Source: DATCSE01 sp036568605 (GTDB lineage Bacteria; Pseudomonadota; Gammaproteobacteria; Burkholderiales; Burkholderiaceae_C). Taken from it: a DNA stretch of 12,968 nt. The DNA lies in contig DATCSE010000534.1 of the NCBI GenBank assembly GCA_036568605.1, positions 1-12,968 on the forward strand, read 5' to 3'. Below are positions 6,137 to 12,968 of this stretch, piece after piece; positions within the stretch are counted from its first letter, which is position 1, and the number at the start of each line of letters is the position of its first letter. Made by a program: the position numbers and the translations under genes. The notes below the pieces were generated by a model. The model searched no databases and was not told where the DNA came from. It was given only the letters and a program-made list of their open reading frames with translations.

Positions 6137-7341
6137 ACGCAACTTCCGAGACGCCGCGTCAGCGCGTCTGCATCCTCGGCGCGACCGGCTCGATCGGCAC
6201 GAACACGCTGGACGTGATCGCGCGTCACCCGGACCGCTTCGAAGTGTTCGCGCTGACCGCGCACAGCCGCGTCGACGATTTGTTCGAGCAATGCCTGCGC
6301 TGGCGCCCGCGCTACGCGGCGGTAGGCGAGGCGCGGGCCGCGAACGCATTGCGCGAGCGGCTTCGCGCGCACGGCGTGACCGGGACTGACGTGCTGGCCG
6401 GCGCCGCGGCGCTGGTCGAGCTGGCTGCGCATCCGGAAGTCGACGCGGTGATGGCCGCGATCGTCGGCGCCGCCGGCCTCGCGCCGTGCCTGGCCGCGGC
6501 GCGTGCCGGCAAGCGCCTGCTGCTCGCGAACAAGGAGGCGCTGGTCGTCGGCGGCGCGTTCTTCATGAACGCGGTGCGCGAGGGCGGCGCGAGCTTGCTG
6601 CCGATCGACAGCGAGCATTCGGCGATCTTCCAGTGCCTGCCCGAGGACCGCAGCGTCTGGGCACAGCGTATAGCCCACATCCTGCTGACCGCTTCAGGCG
6701 GCCCGTTCCGCGAGCGCGACCCGGCGACGCTCGCGACGATCACGCCCGACGAGGCCTGCGCGCACCCGAACTTCGTCATGGGCCGCAAGATCTCGGTCGA
6801 CTCGGCGACGATGATGAACAAGGCGCTCGAGGTGATCGAGGCGCGCTGGCTGTTCGATCTCGCGCCCGAGCAGATCAAGGTCGTGATCCACCCGCAGCAG
6901 ATCATCCACTCGATGGTCGTGTGCCGCGACAACTCGGTGCTCGCGCAGCTCGGCACGCCCGACATGCGGGTGCCGATCGCCTATGGGCTCGCGTTCCCGC
7001 AGCGCATCGAATCGGGCGCGAGTCAGCTCGACTTCGCGTCGCTCGCCGGCTTGAGCTTCGCGACGCCCGATCTCGCGCGCTACCCCGGCCTGGCGCTGGC
7101 CTGGCAGACGCTGCGCGGCCCGGAGGGCAGTACCACGGTGCTGAACGCGGCCAACGAGACGGCGGTCGCGGCGTTCCTCGGCGGAACCATCCGTTTCGAT
7201 CAGATTCACAGCGTCAATGCCCACACGCTCGACCGTGTGGACTTGCGCAGCGGCTCGCGCGACTCGGTCGAGGCGCTGCTCGAGCTCGATGACCATGCGC
7301 GTGCCGAAGCCGCGCACTTTGTAAAGGGCCTGGCCCGATGA
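6133..7341 (+). CDS. dxr: 1-deoxy-D-xylulose 5-phosphate reductoisomerase
   Basis: Second enzyme of the MEP isoprenoid pathway: rearranges and reduces DXP to methylerythritol 4-phosphate with NADPH and a divalent metal; the target of fosmidomycin. The 402-residue product is family length (398 in Escherichia coli). The NADPH-binding loop GATGSIG is at 16-22 and NKEALVVGG near 135-145. The metal ligands are Asp159 and Glu161 in PIDSEHSAIF and Glu233 in SATMMNKALEVIEA, and the substrate loop SGGPFR is present. The segment between the DSEH and NKALE blocks appears about seven residues shorter than in Escherichia coli. ATG at 6133 overlaps the cdsA stop by four bases and the dxr stop overlaps the rseP ATG likewise. 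Its location next to uppS and cdsA links isoprenoid supply to envelope synthesis. Confidence 0.97.
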   Translation: MNATSETPRQRVCILGATGSIGTNTLDVIARHPDRFEVFALTAHSRVDDLFEQCLRWRPRYAAVGEARAANALRERLRAHGVTGTDVLAGAAALVELAAHPEVDAVMAAIVGAAGLAPCLAAARAGKRLLLANKEALVVGGAFFMNAVREGGASLLPIDSEHSAIFQCLPEDRSVWAQRIAHILLTASGGPFRERDPATLATITPDEACAHPNFVMGRKISVDSATMMNKALEVIEARWLFDLAPEQIKVVIHPQQIIHSMVVCRDNSVLAQLGTPDMRVPIAYGLAFPQRIESGASQLDFASLAGLSFATPDLARYPGLALAWQTLRGPEGSTTVLNAANETAVAAFLGGTIRFDQIHSVNAHTLDRVDLRSGSRDSVEALLELDDHARAEAAHFVKGLAR

Positions 7342-8708
7342 TCACGACCCTTCTTGCTTTCGTGCTCACGCTCGGCGTGCTGATCGTGATCCACGAGTAC
7401 GGGCACTACCGCGTCGCGGTAGCCTGCGGCGTCAAGGTGCTGCGTTTCTCGGTCGGCTTTGGCCGCGTGCTGTGGCGCCGCCAGGCGACGCCGGACAGCA
7501 CCGAGTTCGTCGTCTGCGCGTTGCCGCTGGGTGGCTACGTGAAGATGCTGGACGAGCGCGAGGGCCCGGTCGCTCCTGACTTGCTGCACCGCAGCTTCAA
7601 CCGCAAGCGGCTCTGGCAGCGCACCGCGATCGTCGCGGCCGGGCCGGCCGCGAACCTGCTGCTCGCGGTGCTGCTGTACGCCTCCGCGCACTGGATCGGC
7701 ATTGCCGAGCCCAAGGCCTTGCTCGGTCCGCCGGCCGCTGCCAGCCTCGCCGAGCGCGCCGGGCTGCGGGCGGGCGATTGGGCACGTGCCTATTCGACCG
7801 ATGGCATCGAGTGGCACGACCTGAGCTCGATGACCGACCTGCGCTGGCAGCTGATGCAGGCAGCGTTGCACGGCGAGTCGCTGCAGTTGATGCTGACCGA
7901 CCGCGACGGGCATGGCCAGCGCCGCGCGACGCTCGATCTCGCCGCGCTGGGCGCGAGCGAGGTCGATGCCAAGCTGCTGCAGCGCATCGGCATCGGCAGC
8001 CCGTACAGCGAGCCGGTGCTGGGCCAGATCACGCCGGACAGCGCGGCAGCCCGTGCCGGTTTGCAGTCCGGCGACCGCGTGCTGCGCATCGATGGCGCCG
8101 AGATCGGCGACGCTTCGCGCACGCGCGAGCTGATCCGCGCGAGCGTCACCGGCGGCGCCGCGCGCACGATGCAGTGGACGATAGAACGGGGCGGCCGCAC
8201 GCTGGAGCTCCCAGTGACCGCGTCGGTCGTCAGCGAAGGTGGCCAGCAGATCGGCCGCATCGGCGCGTACCCGGGCCAGCCGCCCGAGATGGTGACGGTG
8301 CGCTACGGCGTGGTCGACGGCCTGCAGCAGGCCGTGCGCCAGACCTGGCAGATGTCGGTGCTGACCTTGAAGATGCTGGGCAAGATGCTGATCGGCCAGG
8401 CGTCGCTGAAGAACCTCAGCGGGCCGCTGACGATCGCCGACTACGCGGGCCAGTCGGTGCGCCTCGGGCTTGCGTACTACCTCGGGTTCCTCGCGGTCGT
8501 CAGCGTCAGCCTCGGCGTGCTGAACCTGCTGCCGTTGCCGGTCCTCGATGGGGGGCACCTGATGTATTATCTTTTCGAGGGTGTGACGGGACGGCCGGTC
8601 TCCGAGTTGTGGCTCGATCGGCTGCAGCGAGGCGGGGTGGCCATCATGCTGATGATGATGTCCCTCGCTCTCTACAACGATGTGGCCCGTCTCCTGGGCC
8701 TGCAATGA
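7338..8708 (+). CDS. rseP: RseP-type site-2 intramembrane zinc metalloprotease
   Basis: Inner-membrane protease that, in the sigma-E envelope-stress pathway, cuts anti-sigma factor RseA after DegS, and also clears signal-peptide remnants. The 456-residue product starts with a membrane helix containing the zinc motif HEYGH (His19, Glu20, His23). The second conserved motif, NLLPLPVLDGGHL with Asp404 as third zinc ligand, is near the C-terminus and flanked by hydrophobic helices. Between them lie two periplasmic PDZ-like regions, about residues 110-200 and 215-300, the second clear as ITPDSAAARAGLQSGDRVLRIDG. The length matches Escherichia coli RseP (450). The start codon overlaps the dxr stop (ATGA), and its stop overlaps the bamA ATG. 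The codons around the LDG motif are unusually AT-rich for this operon, possibly an embedded promoter. Confidence 0.96.
   Translation: MITTLLAFVLTLGVLIVIHEYGHYRVAVACGVKVLRFSVGFGRVLWRRQATPDSTEFVVCALPLGGYVKMLDEREGPVAPDLLHRSFNRKRLWQRTAIVAAGPAANLLLAVLLYASAHWIGIAEPKALLGPPAAASLAERAGLRAGDWARAYSTDGIEWHDLSSMTDLRWQLMQAALHGESLQLMLTDRDGHGQRRATLDLAALGASEVDAKLLQRIGIGSPYSEPVLGQITPDSAAARAGLQSGDRVLRIDGAEIGDASRTRELIRASVTGGAARTMQWTIERGGRTLELPVTASVVSEGGQQIGRIGAYPGQPPEMVTVRYGVVDGLQQAVRQTWQMSVLTLKMLGKMLIGQASLKNLSGPLTIADYAGQSVRLGLAYYLGFLAVVSVSLGVLNLLPLPVLDGGHLMYYLFEGVTGRPVSELWLDRLQRGGVAIMLMMMSLALYNDVARLLGLQ
8565..8570 (+). promoter_or_regulatory. Possible -10 hexamer for bamA inside rseP
   Basis: TATTAT, five of six matches to the sigma-70 -10 consensus, is formed by two TAT tyrosine codons within a short patch of AT-ending codons. 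The predicted start is about 128 bases before bamA. No good -35 hexamer is visible at the right spacing, so this is weak. Confidence 0.2.
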
Positions 8709-11023
8709 CTCCCCAGATGCGCCTCTCCTCCCGCCCCTCGATCATCCCGTTCCGCCCATCCCTGCTCAGCGTCGCATTGGCCATCGCCCTCCACACCGGG
8801 TCGGCCCGGGCGGTGGAGCCTTTTGTGCTGAAGGACATCCGCGTCGAAGGCCTGCAGCGCAGTGACGCCGGCACGGTGTTCGCATCGCTGCCGTTCCGCA
8901 TCGGCGATACCTACACCGACGAGAAGGGCGCCGCCGCGCTGCGCGCGCTGTTCGCGACCGGCTTGTTCAAGGACGTGCGCCTGGATGTCGAAGGCGGCGT
9001 GGTCGTCGTGATCGTCGAAGAGCGCCCGGTCATCGCGAACATCGACTTCGTCGGCCTGAAGGAGTTCGACAAGGACCAACTCGTCAAGGCGCTGAAGGAC
9101 TTCGGCATCAGCGAAGGCCAGCCGTTCGACAAGGCGCTCGCGGACCGCGCCGAGCAGGAGCTCAAGCGCCAATACCTGACCCGCAGCCTGTACGGCGCCG
9201 AGGTCGTGACCACCGTGACGCCGCAGGAGCGCAACCGCGTCAACCTCAGCTTCACGATCACCGAAGGCTCGGCCGCGAAGATCAGCGAAATCCGCATCGT
9301 CGGCAACAAGGCCTTCTCGGAGGGCACGCTGAAGGGCCTGTTCGACCTGAACGACAGCGGCTGGCTGAACTTCTACACGAAGGCCGACCGCTATTCGCGC
9401 TCCAAGCTGGACGCCGATCTCGAGACGCTGCGCGCGTACTACCAGAACCGCGGCTACCTCGAGTTCGAGGTGACCTCGACGCAGGTCGCGATCTCGCCCG
9501 ACAAGCAGGACATCACGATCACGATCAACGTGAAGGAAGGCCAGCCCTACACGGTGACCGGCGTGAAGCTCGAGGGCGAGTACCTCGGCAAGGAGAAGGA
9601 CTTCGAGACGCTGGTCACCGTCAAGCCCGGCGAGGAATACAACGCCGAACGCGTGACGCAGACGACGCGCGCGATGACCGACCGCTTCGGCACATTCGGC
9701 TACGCGTTCGCGAAGGTCGAGGCGCGCCCGGAGATCGACCGCGCCAGAGGCCAGGTGCTGATCACGATCGCCTCCGACCCGGGCCGGCGCGTCTACGTGC
9801 GGCGCATCAACGTCGCCGGCAACACCAAGACGCGCGATGAAGTGGTGCGGCGCGAGTTCCGCCAGTTCGAGTCGTCCTGGTACGACGGGCGCAAGATCAA
9901 GCTGTCGCGCGATCGGGTCGACCGGCTCGGCTACTTCAGCGAGGTCACGGTCGACAACAACGAGGTGCCCGGCACGCTGGACCAGGTCGACCTGACCATC
10001 ACGGTCAAGGAAAAGCCCACCGGCAACCTGCTGCTGGGTGCCGGCTTCTCGTCCGCCGACAAGCTCTCGCTGACCGCGTCGATCAAGCAGGAGAACGTCT
10101 TCGGCTCCGGCAACTACCTGGGCGCCGAGGTCAACACCGGCAAGTACAACCGCACCATCGTGCTGTCGACCATCGACCCGTACTTCACGGTCGACGGCAT
10201 CTCCCGCCAGATCGACGTCTACTACCGCACCCAGCGGCCGATCAACAGCCAGGGCGAGGAGTACAAGCTCGTGTCGCCCGGCGCGGCGATCCGCTTCGGC
10301 GTGCCGTTCAGCGAATACGACACGGTGTTCTTCGGCCTGGGCGTCGAGCGCACCGAGATCCAGGGCGACAACCTGCCGAACAGCTATGCGCTGTACCGCG
10401 ACCAGTTCGGCACGACCTCGACCGCGTTCCCGTTCACGATAGGCTGGCAGCGCGACAGCCGCGACAGCGCACTCGTGCCCACCGCCGGGCGCCTGATGAG
10501 CTTCAACTTCGACTACTCGTTCACCGGCGACACCAAGTACATGCGCACCATCGCGCGCTACCAGCAGTACTTCCCGCTGACGAAGAAGTTCACGTTCGGC
10601 TTCAATGCGCAATACGGCTACGGCAAGGGTGTCGGGTCGCGGCCGTACCCGTTCTTCAAGAACTTCTACGGCGGCGGCCTGGGCACGGTGCGCGGCTTCG
10701 ACCAGAACTCGCTGGGTCCGGTCGACGTGACCGGTGCCTACATCGGCGGCAACCGCGAGTTCAACGTCAACGGCGAGCTGTACCTGCCCGTTCCTGGCAC
10801 AGGCAACGACCGGACGCTGCGGTTGTTCACCTATGTCGACGCCGGCAATGTCTGGGGCGAAAACGACAAGATGAACTTCGGCGATCTGCGCGCTTCGGCC
10901 GGTGTCGGCCTGACCTGGGTCTCGCCGGTCGGCCCGCTGAAGCTCAGCTACGGCACGCCGATCCGCAAACGCCCAGAAGATAGAATCCAACGACTTCAAT
11001 TCCAGATCGGGACTGCGTTCTAA
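8705..11023 (+). CDS. bamA: Outer membrane protein assembly factor BamA (Omp85 family)
   Basis: The core of the BAM complex, which folds and inserts beta-barrel proteins into the outer membrane. The 772-residue precursor has a signal peptide with cleavage probably after SARA (residue 36). Five POTRA repeats follow to about residue 435 (the first FVLKDIRVEGLQRSDAGTVF, with later repeats such as ISEIRIVGNKAFSEGTLKGL and VYVRRINVAGNTKTRDEVVR). A 16-strand barrel begins near GNLLLGAGFSSADKLSLTAS. The barrel carries the loop-6 motif VRGF (GGLGTVRGFDQNSLGP) and ends LQFQIGTAF with the terminal Phe of the beta-signal. No cysteine is present. ATG at 8705 overlaps the rseP stop; ATG at 8717 is an alternative. 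The last 19 codons are unusually rich in rare codons. Confidence 0.97.
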   Translation: MTPQMRLSSRPSIIPFRPSLLSVALAIALHTGSARAVEPFVLKDIRVEGLQRSDAGTVFASLPFRIGDTYTDEKGAAALRALFATGLFKDVRLDVEGGVVVVIVEERPVIANIDFVGLKEFDKDQLVKALKDFGISEGQPFDKALADRAEQELKRQYLTRSLYGAEVVTTVTPQERNRVNLSFTITEGSAAKISEIRIVGNKAFSEGTLKGLFDLNDSGWLNFYTKADRYSRSKLDADLETLRAYYQNRGYLEFEVTSTQVAISPDKQDITITINVKEGQPYTVTGVKLEGEYLGKEKDFETLVTVKPGEEYNAERVTQTTRAMTDRFGTFGYAFAKVEARPEIDRARGQVLITIASDPGRRVYVRRINVAGNTKTRDEVVRREFRQFESSWYDGRKIKLSRDRVDRLGYFSEVTVDNNEVPGTLDQVDLTITVKEKPTGNLLLGAGFSSADKLSLTASIKQENVFGSGNYLGAEVNTGKYNRTIVLSTIDPYFTVDGISRQIDVYYRTQRPINSQGEEYKLVSPGAAIRFGVPFSEYDTVFFGLGVERTEIQGDNLPNSYALYRDQFGTTSTAFPFTIGWQRDSRDSALVPTAGRLMSFNFDYSFTGDTKYMRTIARYQQYFPLTKKFTFGFNAQYGYGKGVGSRPYPFFKNFYGGGLGTVRGFDQNSLGPVDVTGAYIGGNREFNVNGELYLPVPGTGNDRTLRLFTYVDAGNVWGENDKMNFGDLRASAGVGLTWVSPVGPLKLSYGTPIRKRPEDRIQRLQFQIGTAF
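10981..10986 (+). promoter_or_regulatory. Possible -10 hexamer for skp at the end of bamA
   Basis: TAGAAT, five of six matches to TATAAT, overlaps a cluster of codons rare in this operon (AGA, CAA, CGA, CTT). Transcription would start near 10993, giving an untranslated leader of about 30 bases before skp. No clear -35 hexamer is present, so the call rests on the hexamer and the codon anomaly. Confidence 0.3.
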
Positions 11024-11560
11024 ATGAAAAGCTTGTTGTCGAACTCGCGTGTGTTGAAGACGATCGCGGCCATGGCCTTGCTGGCCGGCGCAGCGTTCGG
11101 CGTGCACGCGCAGGAACTGAAGATCGGTTACGTCAACAGCGATCGCGTGCTGCGCGACGCCACCCCGGCCAAGGCCGCGCAAGCCAAGCTCGAAGCCGAG
11201 TTCTCGAAGCGCCAGCGCGAAGGCGACGAAGCCGCCGCGCGCCTGAAGGCCGCCGCCGAGAAGCTCGACAAGGACGCGCCCACCCTGAGCGAAGCCGAAC
11301 GCAACCGCCGCCAGCGCGAGCTGATCGATCAGGACCGCGAGCTGCAGCGCAAGCGCCGCGAATTCCAGGAAGACCTGAACCAGCGCAAGAACGAGGAGCT
11401 TGCCTCGGTCGTCGAGCGCGCGAACCGCGTGATCAAGCAGATCTACGAGTCCGAGAAGTACGACCTGATCCTGCAAGGCGATGCGATGGTCTTCGTCGGC
11501 CCGCGGGTCGACATCACCGAGAAGGTGATCAAGGCGCTGAACGCGCAGGCCGCCAAATAA
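11024..11560 (+). CDS. skp: Periplasmic chaperone, Skp/OmpH family
   Basis: Skp is a trimeric, jellyfish-shaped periplasmic chaperone that holds unfolded outer-membrane proteins on their way to BamA. The 178-residue precursor has a signal peptide with hydrophobic core and cleavage after VHA (residue 29). The mature chain opens ELKIGYVNSDRVL, the beta-strand start common to the OmpH family. Long charged helices follow (about residues 48-140, rich in Lys, Arg, Glu and Gln) that form the tentacles, and then a return to the body with YDLILQGDAMVFVGPRVDITEKVIKALN. Length is a little above the Escherichia coli precursor (161). The ATG directly follows the bamA stop with no spacer, and no strong Shine-Dalgarno is seen, so coupling to bamA is likely. 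The functional link to bamA supports the call. Confidence 0.93.
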   Translation: MKSLLSNSRVLKTIAAMALLAGAAFGVHAQELKIGYVNSDRVLRDATPAKAAQAKLEAEFSKRQREGDEAAARLKAAAEKLDKDAPTLSEAERNRRQRELIDQDRELQRKRREFQEDLNQRKNEELASVVERANRVIKQIYESEKYDLILQGDAMVFVGPRVDITEKVIKALNAQAAK

Positions 11561-11570
11561 CGCGAGTGAC

Positions 11571-12698
11571 GTGGGCGATTCGAGTGGTTCCGCCACTGAA
11601 TTCCGACTGGGCGACATTGCCGCCGCGCTCGGCGGCGAACTGATCGGCGAGGCCGACACGCGCATCGCGCGGATCGAGCCGGTCGACAGCGCCGGGCCCG
11701 GCGCGATCACGTTCATCTCCAGTGCCCGCTATGGCGCGCAGCTCGCGCGCTCGGCTGCGGCCTGCGTGATCGTCGCACCGGCGCTGCGAGACGCAGCCGC
11801 GGCTCGTGGCGCCGCCATCGTCACGCCCGACCCGTACCTGTACTTCGCCCGGCTCACGCAATGGTGGGTCGCGCGTACGCGGGCGCCGGTGCCTGCGGGC
11901 GTGCATCCGAGCGCGATCGTGCACCCGTCGGCGCGCCTGGGGGCCGGCGTGTCGGTCGGCGCGCTGGCCGTGATCGAGGCGGATGTCGAGCTCGGCGATG
12001 GCGTCGTGGTCGGCGCGCACGGCAGCATCGGCACGGGCTCGCGCATCGGCGCGCAGACGCGCCTCGCGCCGCGCGTCACGATCGCCGACGGCTGCACGCT
12101 GGGCGCGCGCTGCATCGTGCACGGCGGCGTCGTGATCGGCGCCGACGGCTTCGGCTTCGCGCCGAACCAGGGGCGCTGGGAGAAGATCGAGCAGCTGGGC
12201 GGCGTGCGCATCGGCGACGACGTCGAGATCGGCGCGAACACCTGCATAGACCGCGGTGCGCTCGGCGACACGGTGATCGAGGATGGCGTCAAGCTCGACA
12301 ACCTGATCCAGATCGGCCACAACGTGCAGATCGGCCGGCACACGGCAATGGCCGGCTGCGTCGGCATCGCCGGCAGCGCGAAGATCGGCGCCTACTGCAC
12401 AGTGGGCGGCGCGGCCGGCATCGCCGGGCACCTGACGATCGCCGACCACGTGCACATCGGGCCGATGGCGATCGTCAGCCACTCGATCGCAAAGCCGGGG
12501 CACTACAGCGGCGTGTTCCCCATCGACGACAATGCGGCCTGGCTGAAGAACGCGGCCGCGGTACGCCAGCTGGCGGCGATGCGCGATCGGGTCAGGGCGC
12601 TCGAGAAGCGGCTGGCTGGCAGCGTGCAGACGAACGACGAAGCGGCAGGCGACGGGCCGGGCAACAAGAACGAGACGACGAAGGGCGACCCAGCATGA
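11571..12698 (+). CDS. lpxD: UDP-3-O-(3-hydroxyacyl)glucosamine N-acyltransferase
   Basis: Third enzyme of lipid A synthesis: transfers an R-3-hydroxyacyl chain from acyl carrier protein to the 2-amino group of UDP-3-O-acylglucosamine. It is a cytoplasmic trimer. The 375-residue product has the N-terminal uridine-binding domain (about 10-105, FRLGDIAAALGGELIGE to YLYFARL) and then hexapeptide repeats forming a left-handed beta-helix from GVHPSAIVHPSARLGAGV to about residue 310. GADGFGFAPNQGRWEKIEQ and NTCIDRGALGDT are family blocks. The catalytic His is His250 in NLIQIGHNVQIG. A C-terminal helix is followed by a hydrophilic tail of about 30 residues, making it longer than the 341 of Escherichia coli. 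The start is GTG at 11571, ten bases after skp, with only a weak ribosome site. The stop overlaps the fabZ ATG. Confidence 0.96.
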   Translation: MGDSSGSATEFRLGDIAAALGGELIGEADTRIARIEPVDSAGPGAITFISSARYGAQLARSAAACVIVAPALRDAAAARGAAIVTPDPYLYFARLTQWWVARTRAPVPAGVHPSAIVHPSARLGAGVSVGALAVIEADVELGDGVVVGAHGSIGTGSRIGAQTRLAPRVTIADGCTLGARCIVHGGVVIGADGFGFAPNQGRWEKIEQLGGVRIGDDVEIGANTCIDRGALGDTVIEDGVKLDNLIQIGHNVQIGRHTAMAGCVGIAGSAKIGAYCTVGGAAGIAGHLTIADHVHIGPMAIVSHSIAKPGHYSGVFPIDDNAAWLKNAAAVRQLAAMRDRVRALEKRLAGSVQTNDEAAGDGPGNKNETTKGDPA

Positions 12699-12968
12699 TC
12701 ACGATGGACATCCACGAAATTCTCCGGCGGCTGCCGCACCGCTACCCGTTCCTGCTGGTCGACCGGGTGCTCGAAATCGAGCCGGGCAAATCGATCCATG
12801 CCTACAAGAACGTCACGATCAACGAGCCGTTCTTCGTCGGCCACTTCCCGCACCGGCCGGTGATGCCGGGCGTGCTGATGCTGGAAGCCATGGCCCAGGC
12901 CGGCGCGCTCCTGTCGTTCGAGACGCTGGACCAGGCGCCCGATGACAACACCGTCTACTACTTCGGCG
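12695..12968 (+). CDS. fabZ: 3-hydroxyacyl-ACP dehydratase FabZ, C-terminus cut by window edge
   Basis: Dehydrates 3-hydroxyacyl-ACP in fatty-acid elongation; it competes with LpxA and LpxD for hydroxyacyl-ACP and so sets the balance between phospholipid and lipid A. Ninety-one codons are visible of a family of about 145 residues. The hot-dog-fold signature is present: LPHRYPFLLVDRVLE, then GHFPHRPVMPGVLMLEAMAQAG with the catalytic His50 and Glu64. The ATG at 12695 overlaps the lpxD stop and has AAGGG at 12681-12685. ATG at 12704 (MDIHEIL) is an equally family-like start. The gene is open at the right edge; lpxA is the expected next gene. Confidence 0.95.
   Translation, partial: MITMDIHEILRRLPHRYPFLLVDRVLEIEPGKSIHAYKNVTINEPFFVGHFPHRPVMPGVLMLEAMAQAGALLSFETLDQAPDDNTVYYFG

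Noticed and set aside
8585..8625. Search for a sigma-E type promoter upstream of bamA
   Set aside because: No sequence close to GGAACTT with a properly spaced -10 was found; GAGTTGT near 8600 is too poor a match.
8672..11716. An open frame of about 1014 codons on the minus strand opposite bamA and skp
   Set aside because: The translation is repetitive Val/Asp/Arg/Ala-rich shadow sequence with no recognisable domain, directly opposite well-conserved bamA.
5396..12248. The ATA isoleucine codons I noticed (5396, 6670, 8181, 10439, 12246) are all followed by G
   Set aside because: Five cases are too few; G is the commonest codon-first base in these genes, so chance is adequate.

Overview
This GC-rich window (roughly two-thirds G+C by eye, strong G/C third-position preference) looks like a betaproteobacterial chromosome, most likely order Burkholderiales. 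The evidence is the intact gene order rpsB-tsf-pyrH-frr-uppS-cdsA-dxr-rseP-bamA-skp(ompH)-lpxD-fabZ, together with the codon bias and the closeness of each protein to its family. I cannot name a genus from sequence alone.

Layout. Positions 1-1059 (minus strand) hold the first 353 codons of an amidase-signature hydrolase that runs off the left edge. It diverges from everything else. Positions 1060-1239 are the shared upstream region. It has an extended -10 promoter for rpsB, a long imperfect hairpin at the predicted 5' end of the rpsB mRNA, and a Shine-Dalgarno just before rpsB. From 1240 to the right edge all genes lie on the plus strand. rpsB and tsf are separated by a clear intrinsic terminator (2025-2052). 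A 161-base gap with several small inverted repeats separates tsf from pyrH. From pyrH on, the genes are tightly packed. Four junctions are ATGA stop/start overlaps (cdsA/dxr, dxr/rseP, rseP/bamA, lpxD/fabZ), and bamA and skp abut with no spacer. fabZ is cut by the right edge; lpxA and lpxB would be expected next.

How the genes work together. The left half supplies translation (S2, EF-Ts, ribosome recycling factor) and UMP kinase. The right half supplies the cell envelope. Dxr feeds the MEP isoprenoid pathway, UppS turns its products into undecaprenyl diphosphate (the carrier for peptidoglycan and O-antigen), and CdsA makes CDP-diacylglycerol for phospholipids. RseP is the intramembrane protease of the sigma-E envelope stress pathway. 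BamA and Skp assemble outer-membrane proteins. LpxD and FabZ act in lipid A and fatty-acid synthesis, which compete for the same hydroxyacyl-ACP pool.

Novelty. I see no mobile element, CRISPR array, tRNA, rRNA or defence-type system, and no gene of unknown family. The second-look items are regulatory: the divergent amidase/rpsB overlap, the rpsB leader hairpin and its 42-codon open frame, the rpsB-tsf attenuator, and two patches of atypical codons at the ends of rseP and bamA that coincide with -10-like hexamers. No intergenic stretch exceeds 300 bases.
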